From NCBI RefSeq assembly GCF_036324505.1, contig NC_086354.1, positions 6,807,295-6,871,294 of the forward strand: DNA of 64,000 nucleotides. The letters are read 5' to 3'. Made by a program: the position numbers and the translations under genes. The notes under the pieces are model-generated. The model saw nothing but the letters and a program-made list of their open reading frames with translations, was not told the DNA's origin and ran no database searches. Positions 24,001-37,808 of the stretch are shown piece after piece (the first letter of the stretch is position 1; each line of letters begins with the position of its first letter). Source of the stretch: Eleginops maclovinus. Its lineage: Eukaryota; Chordata; Actinopteri; Perciformes; Eleginopidae.

Positions 24001-25662
24001 TATCTAATTACACATCATGTTTGCCATGTATTTATTCAAATGCAGAACAACAGTGTTTCATTTGAGTAATTTACACTAAAAGTATGCGCTGCCTTATTGA
24101 AAATGAGCACTTAGAGCGGGGAATAAAATGAATGAGTTGAAAGACCCTTTTTGAAGCCTTGAGGAGGAGGTATTATTAGTTTAATTCATGATTAAGACGG
24201 GCCCTAAAACCATTTATTTTTACTCCCTTGTTAAAACAGATTATATTAAAAACAGCTAAGGTTTCCTATGGTTGCAATAATAATGTATTGTATGTAGAGG
24301 TAGACAGGGTGGGAGGTAAGTCATTCTTTATTTATTTTGTATCTCCCATCCCATGTGAATGTCATCGACCTTCAAGGTGGCTGCAAGATTCTCAATCATA
24401 GTGCTAACATTATGAGAAACTGTTCCCAAGGTATGAAAAGGTTATGTTTAATTCAACATGGTTTTCACCTGCGTTTTACACTGAGTGTACTTTAAATATC
24501 ACTGATTCAGCTTGAGAGGTTATACTGTTAGCTCAATTGGTAACATGCCTACATGGTGAATGTTTAAAGACTTACTTTATCGACCCGGAGATCTCAAATG
24601 TTTATATTATTTTTTAACTGAAACAACATTTTTAATTTTTAACCAAGTTTCTTAATCCACATGCACAAGTGCGAGAAATCTTAAATAATTTATTAAAACT
24701 GTAAATTATTGATATTTGAGTTTCCATTGGCTGTCATCCAAATGACATGTAGTATACAGTAAATGTGCTTTTAGAGAAAACTGGGACAGATAGATATGAA
24801 AATATCAACCCCCAGTTGTTCACTTATAAACCTAGATGACAGCATTCTCACAACATAGATGGGTGTCAGAGAACCAATACAAAGTGTGGCTTGATCATAA
24901 ATCGAAATAACTTGTTGGAAGACTTTTAGTTTGATTGTGTCCTACAGCACTGTGGAGTCTGCCATCAGCTATTCCTTTTCATGTGATGGACTTTTTATAA
25001 ATCAGCATGCACTCCCTGGCCAATATGACTTGAAGCTCTTACAGGTCCAGATCAAAACAGTAAACAAGTTTGTCGAAACTGCTGAAGTCATCTGAAGCAA
25101 TTCCAGCAACAAAACAAAAAAGAAAGTTTTCAGTGCAATCCAATTACAGATTCTACAGCGTCCGGTGACAGGAATGGGATTTAGTGGTTGTGTTGGCAAA
25201 CTACAAATGTGACAGCCTTGCCAACCCATTAAAATGTATCAAATCATACCATGTGTACTTCAAAAGGAGGAAGCCCTAAATTTGGGACACAGCTTAAGGC
25301 TGTCTTATTATAGCTATGCCCCGAAATTACATGATGTGATCTGATTGAATGAAAACATAATATTTCATTTCCTTGTGTGGCTCCAGATTTGAACCAGGGC
25401 AGTCACACAGCTGTATTGTGGTACAGACACTGGCATGCAGAGCACGTTTACAGACAAGAAACAAAACTTTAATCCGTCCAACTTGAGTAATTAAGTCAAT
25501 ATGAAAACGGATGATCAAAACCCAGAGGCGAAAGTTATCAGATTAAATTAATAGACGCCAATAGCATTGGGATTCAGTGGAAATAGTGAAAAATAGCAGC
25601 AGCTGCATACAGCTGTATGGTGAGCAGAGTTGCTCTATAAGCTAACATCCTGGGCTCTACGT

Positions 25663-25705
25663 CTGTCCTGACCCAATACATAGTTTATTTATTGGGTCAG
25701 GACAG
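25663..25705. repeat. Perfect 16-bp inverted repeat
   Basis: CTGTCCTGACCCAATA at 25663-25678 and its exact inverse at 25690-25705, with an 11-base loop. Confidence 0.95.
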
Positions 25706-27475
25706 GAATTTGAATGTGTGACAGCCTCTCATCTGGCAATGCAAGCCTCTGCAGCCATCTGTCTGTAGCAGCAGCAGCATTCAACTGATCCAACTGGTAA
25801 AGCAGTGTTGAACAACGAGGATTTCAGTGAAATTATAGCAATCATTTTTTGCCGCGGTTTAAAGGACACAGGTTTATTGAGGATAGCCACCCGCTGTTAA
25901 GTGTGCGCCCTCCTGCTCCGCTCCGTCTGGATTTCTCCTGAAGACATAAATCTAACGCACCTCTTGAGGATTCTTTATTGGAAATGGAGCAACAGCCGCA
26001 GATATATTATCACTTTCATTGGGTTGCTCCTGACCTATTTTCATAGTTTCACTTGTTACCAGTCCTCATTATAACATGTTGAAAGCTTTTGTCAAAGTTG
26101 ACTCCTGTTGGAGATTCATATCCCTAAGGTTAAAGTTAGATTGGTAGTTGGAATCTGAGTAGTTTGCTTTCTGCTTTCCTTGCTTCCTGTAGATTCATTT
26201 TCTTGCTCTGCTTGACGTTTAAGTCCTTTAGGGCAACGGGTTACCTTTTAAGTTTCACATCTGAATTCTGGGCAGGAGAACCAGCTCCACATGTGGCTGA
26301 AGAGAAACTCTAAAAACATTTCCTTCAGCCTCAGGGTGGGATTTTAGTGCGGTGACCGGGATCCTCAGGGCTTTCATTTGATTTCAGTTTGCTCCTGAAA
26401 ACTTCATCGATATTGTTAAACTATATGTATTGTATATGTATTAGGAACCAAAATGTAATTTGTTAGCAATAGATAATGATTCCTCCTAAAGATGTTAATT
26501 GAATCTGCTTTGGTTACATTTGAGAAGAGAATTTTAACCCTTACCCTAAGAAGATATATATTAAACCTCCTTAGAATAACGTTTGTATTTTATTTTTTTT
26601 CTTCATCAACTTTGGCTTTCTTTTGGCTTTTATTGGGAAGGTTGTAACATCAGATCTAAAAAGATGCTGACTTACTGACTCACGTAGTGTTGCTGCTCTT
26701 CCTCCATTTATATTTGCATATAGAGAGTTATATGCAAAGTTGATCTAGATTGAACTTGGCAGCTAGGTTAGCCAAATCTGTTTCTCAGATATCTGGGGTC
26801 ACAAAAAACCCTAAGGCTCTGACTAGACAGAGCATGTTTTGGTAGCCTGGGGCGGCTTTTTGTGATTGTTTTCAGTAACACTAAAGCGTTTTCACATTGC
26901 ATTTGCTTGCTGAGCGCCTTGCGCTTTTACCACCCTAAACGCCTATTGTATTTTCATAGCGCCCTGAACGTCTCAAGTGGAAAAAGGTTTAACTTAGAAC
27001 GGAGAACTGTCTCATGTCATTGCAGTTTGACAGGCAAGTCAGATGTGAATAACTGGTATCAAAAGAGAACTTCTAAGTCTGAAAGAAGTTAAAAGGGTGT
27101 TCAGAGGACAGGTCAGTTGTTCTTTGTGTAGCTCCTGCCTTGTGTCAGCATTTTGTAGAAACCCAAAGATAAAAGCACTTCTGTGTACTGATGAATATTT
27201 CATTTCACATTCACTGTCCCAGCCAGGTCACCTTTCCACCAATCACTGTATCTTCATTCCTTCAAGTAAAGTAATGTTATTAAAAGCAGCAGGGTTTGCC
27301 CGGACTCCTCTCTAAGCTTTCCGGTTCTTTCAGTTCAATAAGTAAAAGTTTCTTTCAGAAGCTTTTTGAGGACATCATAAGACAAAACTCTCAGTAACTC
27401 TTAACAATAAAGAGGGACATTGCTCTTACAAGGTACTGTATGAAAATGGCACCTTGTTGTGATTGTAAACATTAA

Positions 27476-28150
27476 AGGGGCACTTTTATGCTTTTGTGTT
27501 TACCTTCCCTGTACTGTTATATAGGTTTTTCTGCATGTAAACGGTTTGCCAAGGCTAAAATCCCAAAGTTCCCACACACCCCCATGCCTGAAATGCATTG
27601 TTTGGACTCCTTTGTTTATTTCTGTAACATAGTGATGCGCTCCAACACAAATTGTAAGGGATGACAGAGCGGTTGGGATGTGGCAGTGTCATTTTACAGT
27701 TGTGCAGATCATATTACATACTTTACAACAGGAACAATAACAACAACAACAACGCAAAAAGTCGGCTTTGTCATACAGCAACATAAAAACAAACACATAA
27801 TAACCTCATTCTCTTCAGGTAAGAATACAACTTTTTTTTTTTTTAACTAAATGAGTAAAGCAAATAAATGTCATTAAAAAGAATGTGGGTCTTATTCCGG
27901 AATATATGGGAAGGTTGCGGTTAACCAATAAAAACACAGACGACCAGCTCACCAATCAGAGCAGACTGGGCTCTGGTTTCAGGCGGAGGGTGAAACAAGT
28001 TGCCGCATCACAGGCAGAATGAGAACAATAAAGAGCTTTTTGAACATTTAAGCATGTAAACATGTCAAAATTGAGGAACACAAATATATACACATATTTA
28101 TACAAAGTTTATACAAATATAAACCTGAAAATAAGCAGAATAGGGCCCCT
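27476..28150 (+). mobile_element. TTAA-target MITE family, copy B (most complete)
   Basis: 675 bp between TTAA at 27472-27475 and TTAA at 28151-28154. Ends AGGGGCACTTTTATGCTT and, inverted, AGGGGCCCTATTCTGCTT. TTAA target and AGGGGC ends suit a Kolobok-like or piggyBac-like non-autonomous element. No transposase frame. Internal landmarks: ATCCCAAAGTTCCC, GTAACATAGTGATGCG, CCAATCAGAGCAGACTGGGC. Confidence 0.85.
27738..27753. repeat. (AAC)n short microsatellite inside MITE copy B
   Basis: About five AAC units (AACAACAACAACAAC). Confidence 0.85.
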
Positions 28151-29514
28151 TTAAAATGGTTTCACTTTAACAAAGCATCTACATTTTTGATGATTGATCC
28201 TAACAAAGAGGTATAGAAGCAGGGTTTGGTATAGCACAACTAAGGAGTGCATAGGGTTGTGTTTGCAGTAGGGAGAGCCATAAGTTAAAATACACCATTG
28301 GAACACTGACAATTCTTTAGGTACCGTAAAGCTAGACACAATGTTCATTTTCACATCTGTAGGATTGCAGCTTGGCTAATTACTTTTCCTTCCACTAAAT
28401 CATATAAATATTCATGTGGATAATGAATTTGCAGTCGGAATGCTAAGCTGGAGGCACACCAGGACAATCAATAATATTCATTCTGAATGTGTTAAAACAA
28501 TACTTTAGGGATACTTCCAGGTGTGTAATTGTGTGTGTGCTGGTGTTTTAGACAGATCCAGGACACACTGAATGATGATCGGTTGGCCCCCTGCTGCTAA
28601 CTAATGAAACACAAGAACATAACAAACTGTTTTCTGCACATCTATTTGTGTATGGCCGTTTGTTTATGAATGGGTAATGGTGTATTATTTTACTGCAGGT
28701 ACAAGGAAGTCTGACTTACATACAAGTACAAATGATGGGATATCTGCACTTTGAATTGTATCTTCTCTTGCTCAGGAGAGATCTTTTTCATGTCTCAAAC
28801 TTTATTATTTCACCAGGCTGTTACAAAGCACACTACTGAATTTAATCATGGTTGTTGTAGGTGACAAGACCTTTACTACTAATGAGGAGATCCAGATATC
28901 TTTGCCAGTGTTGCCAAATATTAGGTGTCTGATTATTTTGGTATCTCGTGATTCAATTTTGATTCATGGGGTCACAATTTGATTCAAAAATAAATTCTCA
29001 AGTCTGTGCATAGAGGGACTAGGGTTTTGTCCGAACTGGGTAACAGGGGCACTGCGCCCTGTTACTTTAGACACGTGCCCTCATACCAAAATGCTGATTT
29101 CCCCGGTAAAACTTTGTAGTGATGCCAGCAAAAAATATTTCTGTTCGTCAAAAACGTGAAAATATGAAAATCATTTCAAATTAGACCGTCAGACGGAATA
29201 GACTTATACTGTTTCTTTTACTGTCCTTTTATCTGTAGAGGAAGTAAAGAAACCGTAACTCAGGATTTAATTGTTGTTTGGGGTGCGATATATGACTCAG
29301 CAGCTTTAAGACGTGAAAGAATTATTCTTTTTCGTTTCGCTCTGATGCATTTTTGTCCCGGAAAGTGGGCATTGCCGTAATTTGGGCCGGAAGTGACGTT
29401 AGCGCCCTTGTACTTTATTTAAAAGAAAAAAAGTTATTCAAGTTTATTGAAGTTACTCAGTTTGCAAAAAATTGGTGTGGGAAACCATTGCATGAAATCA
29501 TAACAAGATTAATA

Positions 29515-29829
29515 CGACCTTTATTGATCCCTGAAATTCAGAAATTCCACTCTTATTTTTTACACTCACGTGCCTTTTCTTTGTACAAATACACACATAT
29601 AATCGTGCACACAGACATTTATGTTGTACTGATACATTACACAGAGTTATACTGTATGCACACATTGGGTTTGCATTGAGAGGATCCAGAGCGGAGAGGA
29701 AGCCAGTCTAGCCGGCGCCAGGGAGCAGTTGGGGGTTCGGTGGCCTAGAAGGTGAACTGGCTCCTCACCAGTACCAGTCCTCACTCCGTATTTATTTTGG
29801 TCTGATCGGGACAAGAACCGGTGACCCAA
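29515..29829 (-). mobile_element. tRNA-derived SINE, reverse orientation
   Basis: On the minus strand it begins GGTCACCGGTTCTTGTCCC, a box-B-like tRNA piece, passes through a core with AGGAGCCAGTTCACC, and ends in GAATTTCAGGGATCAATAA, a typical LINE-related 3' tail. It sits inside an older AT-rich repeat whose ends show 'gattcaattttgattc' near 28948 and 'agaatctcgattctt' near 29836. Confidence 0.6.
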
Positions 29830-32790
29830 AGTTTAAGAATCTCGATTCTTATATGAATGGATTTTTTTCCCCCAAACCACAATGCTGTGCACCAAAAGTA
29901 ATTAATGAGCCATGCTTAATCCCCAGAAAGTCCCTGCATATTTAGGTTCAATCCTAGTATAAGTGCACTTTTGCTGCTTCAGTTTTGCTTTAATTACACT
30001 AGAAACACTGTTAATTGGAGCTAAGAGGCGTGACTATTGAAATAGACTCACTGGAACTTACTGAGTTCATTACCTCTGTTTGCAAAGTGCTGCAAAACTT
30101 CTCTGTATTGTGTGTCTTTGGCAGTTTGTGTCTGAATGCAGAGGCAACATACTATAAAGTGTGCCTCTGCAGAGTCAGAAAAAGTTTGAACTTTTCACAG
30201 ATGCGTTCACTGTTGAGCAAGGTCTGGTTTATTCAAGTGTGAGTGAGTCAGTGTCGCAGGATTTAGAGCCTCTCTTTGTGTTCGTCTCTATGTCTGTGAG
30301 TATGATTTACCCAGCCTAACTCAAATCAAATCAGGAATGGAATTGGAATCAAACACTCTTTCAACAAAGGCTTTCAGTCTTCAATTTAGTTTAGTGGAGT
30401 GACATTTTCCAACTTGTCAGATTTCCAACTTATATTAAGTTAACATTCTTCTCGGGTTCTTCATGAATCTAATGATTCATACTAAGTATGTCAGGAGCTA
30501 GAGGTGAGGCACTTATATGTCACTAAGTGTGTTTGCCGAAAGCAGACATGAGTAGAAGCTGTGATGGACTGGTCTTGACACCTTGCTGTCAGCCAGAGGA
30601 TAGAATTTATTTTGTTCATTGTATTCGGTGAACTCTAGAGACGTCTGGCATTGGATGAGAACATTGGTCTCTTTTTTTATGTCCCCTTGCTGAATCTCAA
30701 GTCCCTTTGAAGCTCCAGCAGTCAGGACAAGAGTCAGGATCTTCCCACATTAGAAAAAGCAATCTTAAAAAAGAAAACCTCTTTAGGTCTTAAGTTCAAC
30801 AAGTGTGTTCCATATCTCCTCTACTGTGCACCGCTCTCCCTCAGGTCCTTCAAGTGTTATTATTCCTGATGAAAATGAATGTCTCGACACTCTATCTCAG
30901 CTTACACAAACACACGTGCACCAGCTCTGTACTCGCAATCACTTCGTCCACTCTTGAATTCCCCAAGCAGCCCGACATAGCCTCACCCTCAATTTAATTT
31001 CTGATTCCCTCCCTTACAAGTTGTTTGTCTGCCGAAAGCAGCTGCTGATGCTTATTCCCCCGGCGCCTGAAACTGTTGGCTCTACCTCGTTTAAAAACAT
31101 TTTTAAAAAGAAGTTACAATCGTGCTCCTTTACGCGCGACCCTGCAGACACCTCCGAGGGGGGTTGAGATGGAGCAGGTGGAGGGGAGGAACCCAGGGGA
31201 TAGAGAGAGGTTGGGAGGTGGAGGAGTGTTTGTGAAGCAACTCAGCGGAGCGTTGAGGATTCTTGCTGAGAGGGGCCCTTTGATGGGCGGCAGTGTTTGG
31301 CAGGCCACGGGAGGCCCGATGTGTACGAGACTAATGCAGCAGACACAAATCCTGTGATCAATCAAGTTTAGCAGCTCTGGCAGAACACCCGGGTAGACTC
31401 AGGGGCTGGAATGCTGAGACGAAACTAAAATGCTGCGTCTGGGCTTTTTACCTTTTGGCCGATTTGATTGAGTGTGTGTACTGTCTGAGGATTTTGTCTG
31501 GGTGCCCAGGTGCGAGTTTAAAATGCAAATGACAGACCTATTTGTATATGGGATTATTTTGATACAAACAAATCCTACATTTGCATGCCAAGTATGTTTC
31601 TGTATGAGTGTGTATGCCCCAAATCCTTGTCAGCATTAGATCGGAGTTGTTTACTGCTGATTGGCTTCAAGAACCATTCCCAGCAGCCCCTTCGAGGAAG
31701 ACTTTCAGAGGATGCTACTCGTACAATCGCTGACATGTTTAATGTGACTCTCAGCATTAGTTGAACGCCTCATCTCGGTGACTGCGCTTTCCCTCCCCTG
31801 GCAGAGTAAGGGAGGCGAGAGATAATAGATGGATGAAAAGTGCGATCACGTTAGTTGGGATGTAGCTTTCTGAAGCATTCATGTTGTGTTGCCAGGATCC
31901 ATTTTAGCTTTGATGTTGTGGTGCAGTTTCAGCCGTCACAGCTCGGCAGACCCTCCAAACGGATGCAAAACAAATTTCCTTTTTTTAAACTTGTGATCTT
32001 TTCTGAAATTAGTGCGACGCATGGAACAAAATCAGCCACTGTTATTCAAATCCCTGTACTGTAGCTCTTGTGAAGCACTGGCTTTCAGTCAGAATCCAGA
32101 AGAAGAAGTTGTTTTGATACCGGCACACGACATGCTCGTCTATAATAAATGAACAGATAAATAAAACTGAGTCATTCAGAACCACAGCTTTTATGAAATC
32201 AACAGCTGTGCAAGTTTAGAAGTCTTCTACACAGTATATAGACTATATAGAGACGGATCATACATCTCCTTTTCTGTTCCTTTCCACATAACTTTGGTCA
32301 CATTCAACAGAGGCAAGTTGTTAGCTCTTATCTTTTTAAAGTCAGATTCAGCTTACGTGGCTTAGATACTCTGGAAGAAAAAATGTTTCCTTGTTGAGTA
32401 TTTGTAGAGATATTATATTTCCTCTGTCCTACAATTTTTACTTACTAATAGCACCATCGGTTGAACTCTTAAAACCTATGGCCAGAACTAGGATGAAAGG
32501 AAAGAAGCAGGGGGGGATAAACTTGAGTCTTTTTTTTATGTCCTTCACTGTATGCCTTTTTTTCTATTGTTGAAGACTTTCAATCTCATTCCTCATCCCC
32601 ATCCAATTTCTCTCTCTATGCTTTCACTTCTCAAACTATTATTTCCACCATATCTTTCTCCACTCCCCCCTTCATCTGCCGCTGTCTTTTCTCACCCCCA
32701 TGTCTGGCTCCCACCGACTGCTTTCCATCACATTGCCGCCACCAACATTCTTACAGTCCAATAGATGGTGTCTGGTGCTGCTGTGTGTGT

Positions 32791-32827
32791 GGGGTGGGGG
32801 GTCGGGGGGGTCGGGGGGGGGGGGGGG
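32791..32827 (+). repeat. G-run tract, possible G-quadruplex
   Basis: G runs of 4, 6, 7 and about 15 separated by T or TC. Meets the simple four-run rule for a quadruplex. Run lengths over 10 are prone to base-call error. Confidence 0.8.
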
Positions 32828-33015
32828 TCAGGCAGCAGCTGGGGAGATTGCAGGAGGCACCGACTGCTTCCAAACTCTCACAGGGCGAAGGTGATTTGCA
32901 GCAGCTGGTCTGGCAAACGCCCGCTAAATCCTAGTAATCCAGTTAGCCCGTCCAAAGTGTCCAAATCAACCGACCATGTAGATTGATTAAGAACACTTTG
33001 AGTATGCCAAGATGG

Positions 33016-33016
<1 letters not shown>

Positions 33017-33050
<34 letters not shown>

Positions 33051-33091
33051 TCTGTGTGTGTGTGTGTGTGTCTCTGTGTGTGTGTGTGTGT

Positions 33092-33180
<89 letters not shown>

Positions 33181-33219
33181 TGTGTGTGTGTGTGTCTGTG
33201 TGTGTGTGTGTGTGTGTGT
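33017..33219. repeat. Long (GT)n array with TCTC interruptions (203 bp)
   Basis: About 200 bp of TG repeats. Single TC interruptions occur at about 33049-33051, 33071-33073, 33091-33093, 33180 and 33196. Several Cys/Val and Thr/His dipeptide frames across it are artefacts. Confidence 0.97.
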
Positions 33220-36108
33220 ATCTTTATGTAACTACTCACCATCTAAGAAGCAGTTTTGTGTTGAATGTCGTCATTTCCTTTGCTTCAATCTTCAAATGAC
33301 CAGAAAGAAGAGACAGAGTTGGGAATAGCCAGACGACCTTTTGGGAAAGTGAGAGACACGGAGAGGAAAGACATCTGGACTTTGATACGTGAAACTGAAA
33401 AAGACCCTAACCGTAACCTTCCCAGACAGACAAGCTCCTGTGCTTCTTTTTATACAATTGTGCGTTTGGAGTGGACGCACAAACCGCAGATCTCTCAGAA
33501 AAAGGCACTTGGTGGAGCTCTTTTTATTCAAGGCAGTCTTTCCACATTTGAAACAATAGATAAAAGATGCTATGCAGACTGAAGCCCAAATTAATGCTTG
33601 TGGTTAATACATGATGACTCTAGAGTTATTTTCTGAGCAGTTTGTGAAAGGGTAACAGTCAAGAGGTATGTGCTGATTTATTTCCACCCTGCTTGAGCAC
33701 TGCTGTCAGCGTGTCTCCACCTGCACACCAGCTTTGTGTTGGGAACATGCTGGAGGTGACTTATCCTCCACAGTAGGGACTTCACACATGCCTGGCTCCT
33801 CCAAAATAAACCAAAGCTCTCAACTTTAGCTAAGAAAGTTCTAACCATTCCCCTTTCAACCAAGGTTATTAAATTAGAACGAGGTAAACGCATAACATAA
33901 TACCAATGCAATCTCAAGATTCCTCTCAGAAGAGTATTTCACTAAAAGAAAACAAAATCTGTTTAGCCGCTTGCAGCTCCATCACTGATATTAAACTGAT
34001 GAGATATGATGACACCGATAGGAAAAGCAGCTCATCCCACTGGTGTGTCATAAAGCTTCGGCGAGGACAATCACAGTAAAAACCATGTCTTCTGAGCCCA
34101 GACTGCGCTTTTTCCTTAAGTATCTTTCCTGACTAGAATATATAGTATTTTCATTGTTTTTAGTCTGAAAATGAATGTTTGCTTGTATATGGGTGGTTCA
34201 CGTGACGCCTCGTCTTTGTGTTCACGGTGACAAATATATATATAATAACTGGTGATCTTTTATCAAAATCTCTATTTAACATCTTGATCTTCAATAACCA
34301 ATCCATCTGTAATTCATTAGCTTTATACTTCCACTATTTAAATATCTTGTTTGAAACATGAACATTGTCCACTGGTGTGACTGTCCGGGGTAACATTGCC
34401 AATCGTCAAACTACTGTAATTAAACAAAATAATACAATCAAATACTTGAACTAGCTTTTATACACATAATAGCAATGTTTACTTTATGAAACTATAGGTT
34501 TTAAGTATTCAGGTACTAAACCCAAATGCTTATGGCGTAATACATTTTGTCCACAAAACTGATGTCCATCTAGTGTGACACCATTTTATGAATATAGAAC
34601 TGGCATTAATTTGGGGACCCATCGTTTAGAGGGGGGCTTTATTTATCCAGGAAGTACAGAAGGCATCAATGGTGAGTTTTGGCTCAGATATTTAACATAA
34701 TATTGTTATTTTTGTGCACTGTCAGAAATGGGACCAATAACGGGTTAGGGTTAGGGTGAGTAACATTTCAGAAAAAAATACAATTCAACTTTTGCTTTCA
34801 GGCCACATCAACTACCCATATGAGTGCAACTTAAATTGTTAACTTTGCTAAAATGCGTTGTTGAAGTGATAGACGAAGCACCAAGCTAAAGGAAGTCGAA
34901 ATGGGTGTCATTTCAGAAACATAATAGAGTTTAAGTGTCCAAACAGTGTAGTAGAGAAGCAAATTAAGAGCAAATTAAATGTCAATCTAAACTTAAGATC
35001 TGAGTATGTTGAAGGGAAAGCAGAGCTATTCGTACGTTTCAAGTTGAAGCACAACAGGTTAAATAGCTGAAAGAGTCAGTTAGGGTGGAAATAAATAAAT
35101 GGGTCACAATTTAAGGGTTGAAGTGTAGGTCATGAATTGTGTTGAAGGTGAAATCTTCAGAAGAAATTAATGCTAGTTGGTTTGTGGATTGGAAAAAAAA
35201 ATGATCAGCTGAAGTATAATCACTTAAAGGATTTTTGAAAGTGTTGTGGCACAAAGGATGTGAATACGTTTTTGATCAATATTTGACTTGGCAGCAGAGT
35301 AACTTGCAGTGAAAGAATAGGACATCTAAGTAGTAAAACGTATCAAATGGGTGGAAGCCGGTAAAGCTGGACCAACGTTTTTAATGATGCAGGCACTTTT
35401 GGCGCCTCGATGGATTATCCAAACAAAGGTTACATGTGTGAAACCACCCTCCCACCACAGATCAGATATAGCGTATCCCTGGTCAGACAAATAAAGGTTG
35501 TGCCGTTTATTTTTAACCAAGGTCCAGTTCGTTTCAAGTGCTAGTCCTGATTTTAAGATTAAGTACAGAAGCTCTTGCAGACCAGGATCAGGTTATAATG
35601 GGAAGAAGCTGTTTTTGAGGTAGTAAATGAGCAGTTTGGAGTTTTACAGAGACGTCTTCACGTGTAATTGTAATCAGGTTTGCAATGTGATTTTTGAAAG
35701 CATCAATGTGTCTTAATTCGGATTTAAGAACATACCAAGGACAGTATAGTGTTTTGGTATCTGAAAAGATGTCGCTCACATACAGAAGGTGATGATGAGA
35801 TGTGTCATGTATATTTCTTTAGTCTGCTCACATCCTTTTAACGTGGAAATTTGGAAAGAAAAGTTACAAGATCCATTGAGTATAATTGTCAAGAACATGA
35901 ACTCTTGTCCTTGGTTCAGACTTTGAAAAGTCTGTATAAAAGCATTGAACAGGAAACCATTTCAGGGTCAGGAAGTAAGCATTTGTATTTGTTGTTAAGG
36001 ACTTGTTTTTCATTCTATGTTGTGTTCACTGGATTACGTCTAGAGGGGACAACATGCGTGAGCTTAAGAGTCAATATTTTTTAATGATAATATTCCTTCC
36101 TGAGACAC

Positions 36109-36225
36109 TATCTCTGGAGAGAACTTTGGGATTTCAGCCTTTGCAGACCATTTACAGGTACAACAACCTATAAAACACCCTACATGAAAGCGAACCCCCC
36201 CAAAAAAAAACATATAAGGGTCTCT
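36109..36225 (-). mobile_element. TTAA-target MITE family, fragment copy C
   Basis: CTCTGGAGAGAACTTTGGGA and CCTTTGCAGACCATTTA match copy A closely. Right end GGGTCTCT beside TTAA (36226-36229). Confidence 0.75.
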
Positions 36226-36956
36226 TTAATCATAAAAATGTAAGATTTAGAGACAGCGGAATGAAGTAAAAAAAATTTAAACATTCAAAGCAATTTGTTT
36301 GCCTTTTTCAATGTTCATCAATGTGTCATTCAAAACATGTTAAAGAATAAACCAAACAATGGGTTTTTTATTGATGCATTCTCTTTGAAAACGATCAATA
36401 CTAAAAAATGGATAAGCTGGATGTTAGGACTCTGCTGTCCCTTCTCCCCACCCACTACACATATCCATCACTGTGGACACATCATCCAAGACTCTTCCAG
36501 CTCCTGTCTGAAGCCTGCTGGAGCCCTGACATGATTTTAGATGAGGACATCATATAAAACCCTCAATGCAGCCGTAACCTGAGAATGGAAGTAACTTTGT
36601 GCTTTCCTTACCCAGGACTCTTTGCTCAAACTTGAATAATCTCCCACCTTGAACACTGCAACACCAACAGTAGTCAGTTCTTTTTTTCAGACAAATCTTA
36701 AATTATTCCCTGATTCTTTCATGTCCTTTAACTATTCCCCTATTGAACAAGGATATTAATAATGGAGCTGCTTCCAGTCAGATCTAAATTCGACCAGTAC
36801 CAGTTTGATTCCCCTCAATGAATTGTCATCCCTTCTTTTGGCTTATCTGCTGTCTTCCCACCATCCCTCTGTTTGACTTCTCTCTCCATTCGGCAAAAAA
36901 GATAAAAAATGTTAACAGAATGGGTGCTGACTTGTACCATTGACTCATTGTGAAAC

Positions 36957-37312
36957 AGGTGAATTGCCTACAATAAAGCCTACAATAAAGCAAAGGGTAA
37001 TTTTTCATGTTTCTCAGGAGGTGCGGCACACAGATTACCCGTCTCCTGCGCTTCACACAACATTATTTATCCTCTTACATGTGACATGCTGTGATTAAAA
37101 TAGATGGCTTTGACTACAGATAGGACATTTCTACAGCAGTTGCCAGTGCAACAGCAGCTTGAGTTCTCCCACAGAGACCGTCACATATTGAAAGCATGCT
37201 CTTAATGTCAACATCAGTGTCATCTGGAACAGGAAAAGTCTGTGTAGCAGAAAACACGACCACAGAAACACACAATCACTGTTGTATCTGTCCCTTTCAG
37301 ACAGGCACACTA
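36957..37312. repeat. ~360-bp duplicated block, copy 1
   Basis: Same order and orientation as 39066-39440: GTGAATTGCCTACAATAAAG, CCTCTTACATGTGACATGC, ATAGATGGCTTTGACTACAG, GAAAGCATGCTCTTAATGTC, CCCTTTCAGACAGGCACACT. Similarity about 80% by eye with small indels. On the minus strand a short common reading frame (PD-x-T...DIKSMLSIC-x-x-LCGR) is seen in both copies, but it has a stop in copy 1 and no known family. Confidence 0.85.
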
Positions 37313-37375
37313 ACTCAGCGTTAAATGGCAGCAGTGTACGGTACAGAAAAGGATTCAGAAGGCTATGCATATCTG

Positions 37376-37808
37376 GTGTTTTTCCTTTGCTGTAGTGTGT
37401 TGTATTGGTTTTTGTGAATGTAAATGGTTGTAGCTAAAACCCCAAAGTTCCCTCCAGAGGGAGTTTCTCTCCCACAAACTCCCCCCATGTCTGAAACTCA
37501 TTCAAAAGACTCTTTTGTTTTCTTTCTTGACATAGCGACATCAATATGTAACTCTCAAGCTTTTATTGGCTAGCGATAAATGACGTTATACGTGGTATGC
37601 TATAAGGAGCAGGACATCTCTAATTGGTTGACCAATCACTACAGAGCCGGCCAGCTTCCAATCAGAGTGGGCTCTGGTTTCAGACAGAGGGTGAAAAGAG
37701 TTGCTGCAGCACAGGCAGTATGAGAAAATAAAGACCTTGAACATTAAACATTAAAGCATGGAGACAAGTCACAGTGAAGGTAAAAATATGAAAATTAGCA
37801 TGTCCTCT
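37376..37808 (+). mobile_element. TTAA-target MITE family, copy D
   Basis: Same order of landmarks as copy B: AACCCCAAAGTTCCCTCC, GACATAGCGACATC, CCAATCAGAGTGGGCTCTGG. Right end GCATGTCCTCT next to TTAA (37809-37812). Left end decayed. Confidence 0.75.

Noticed and set aside
31076..31365. Overlapping 93- and 83-codon frames on opposite strands
   Set aside because: Frames are open only because the block is GC-rich; no domain is recognised.
32943..33328. Cys/Val- and Thr/His-repeat proteins
   Set aside because: Translations of the GT microsatellite.
34744..34760. Interstitial telomere repeat (TTAGGGTTAGGG)
   Set aside because: Only about two units; expected by chance in a region this long.
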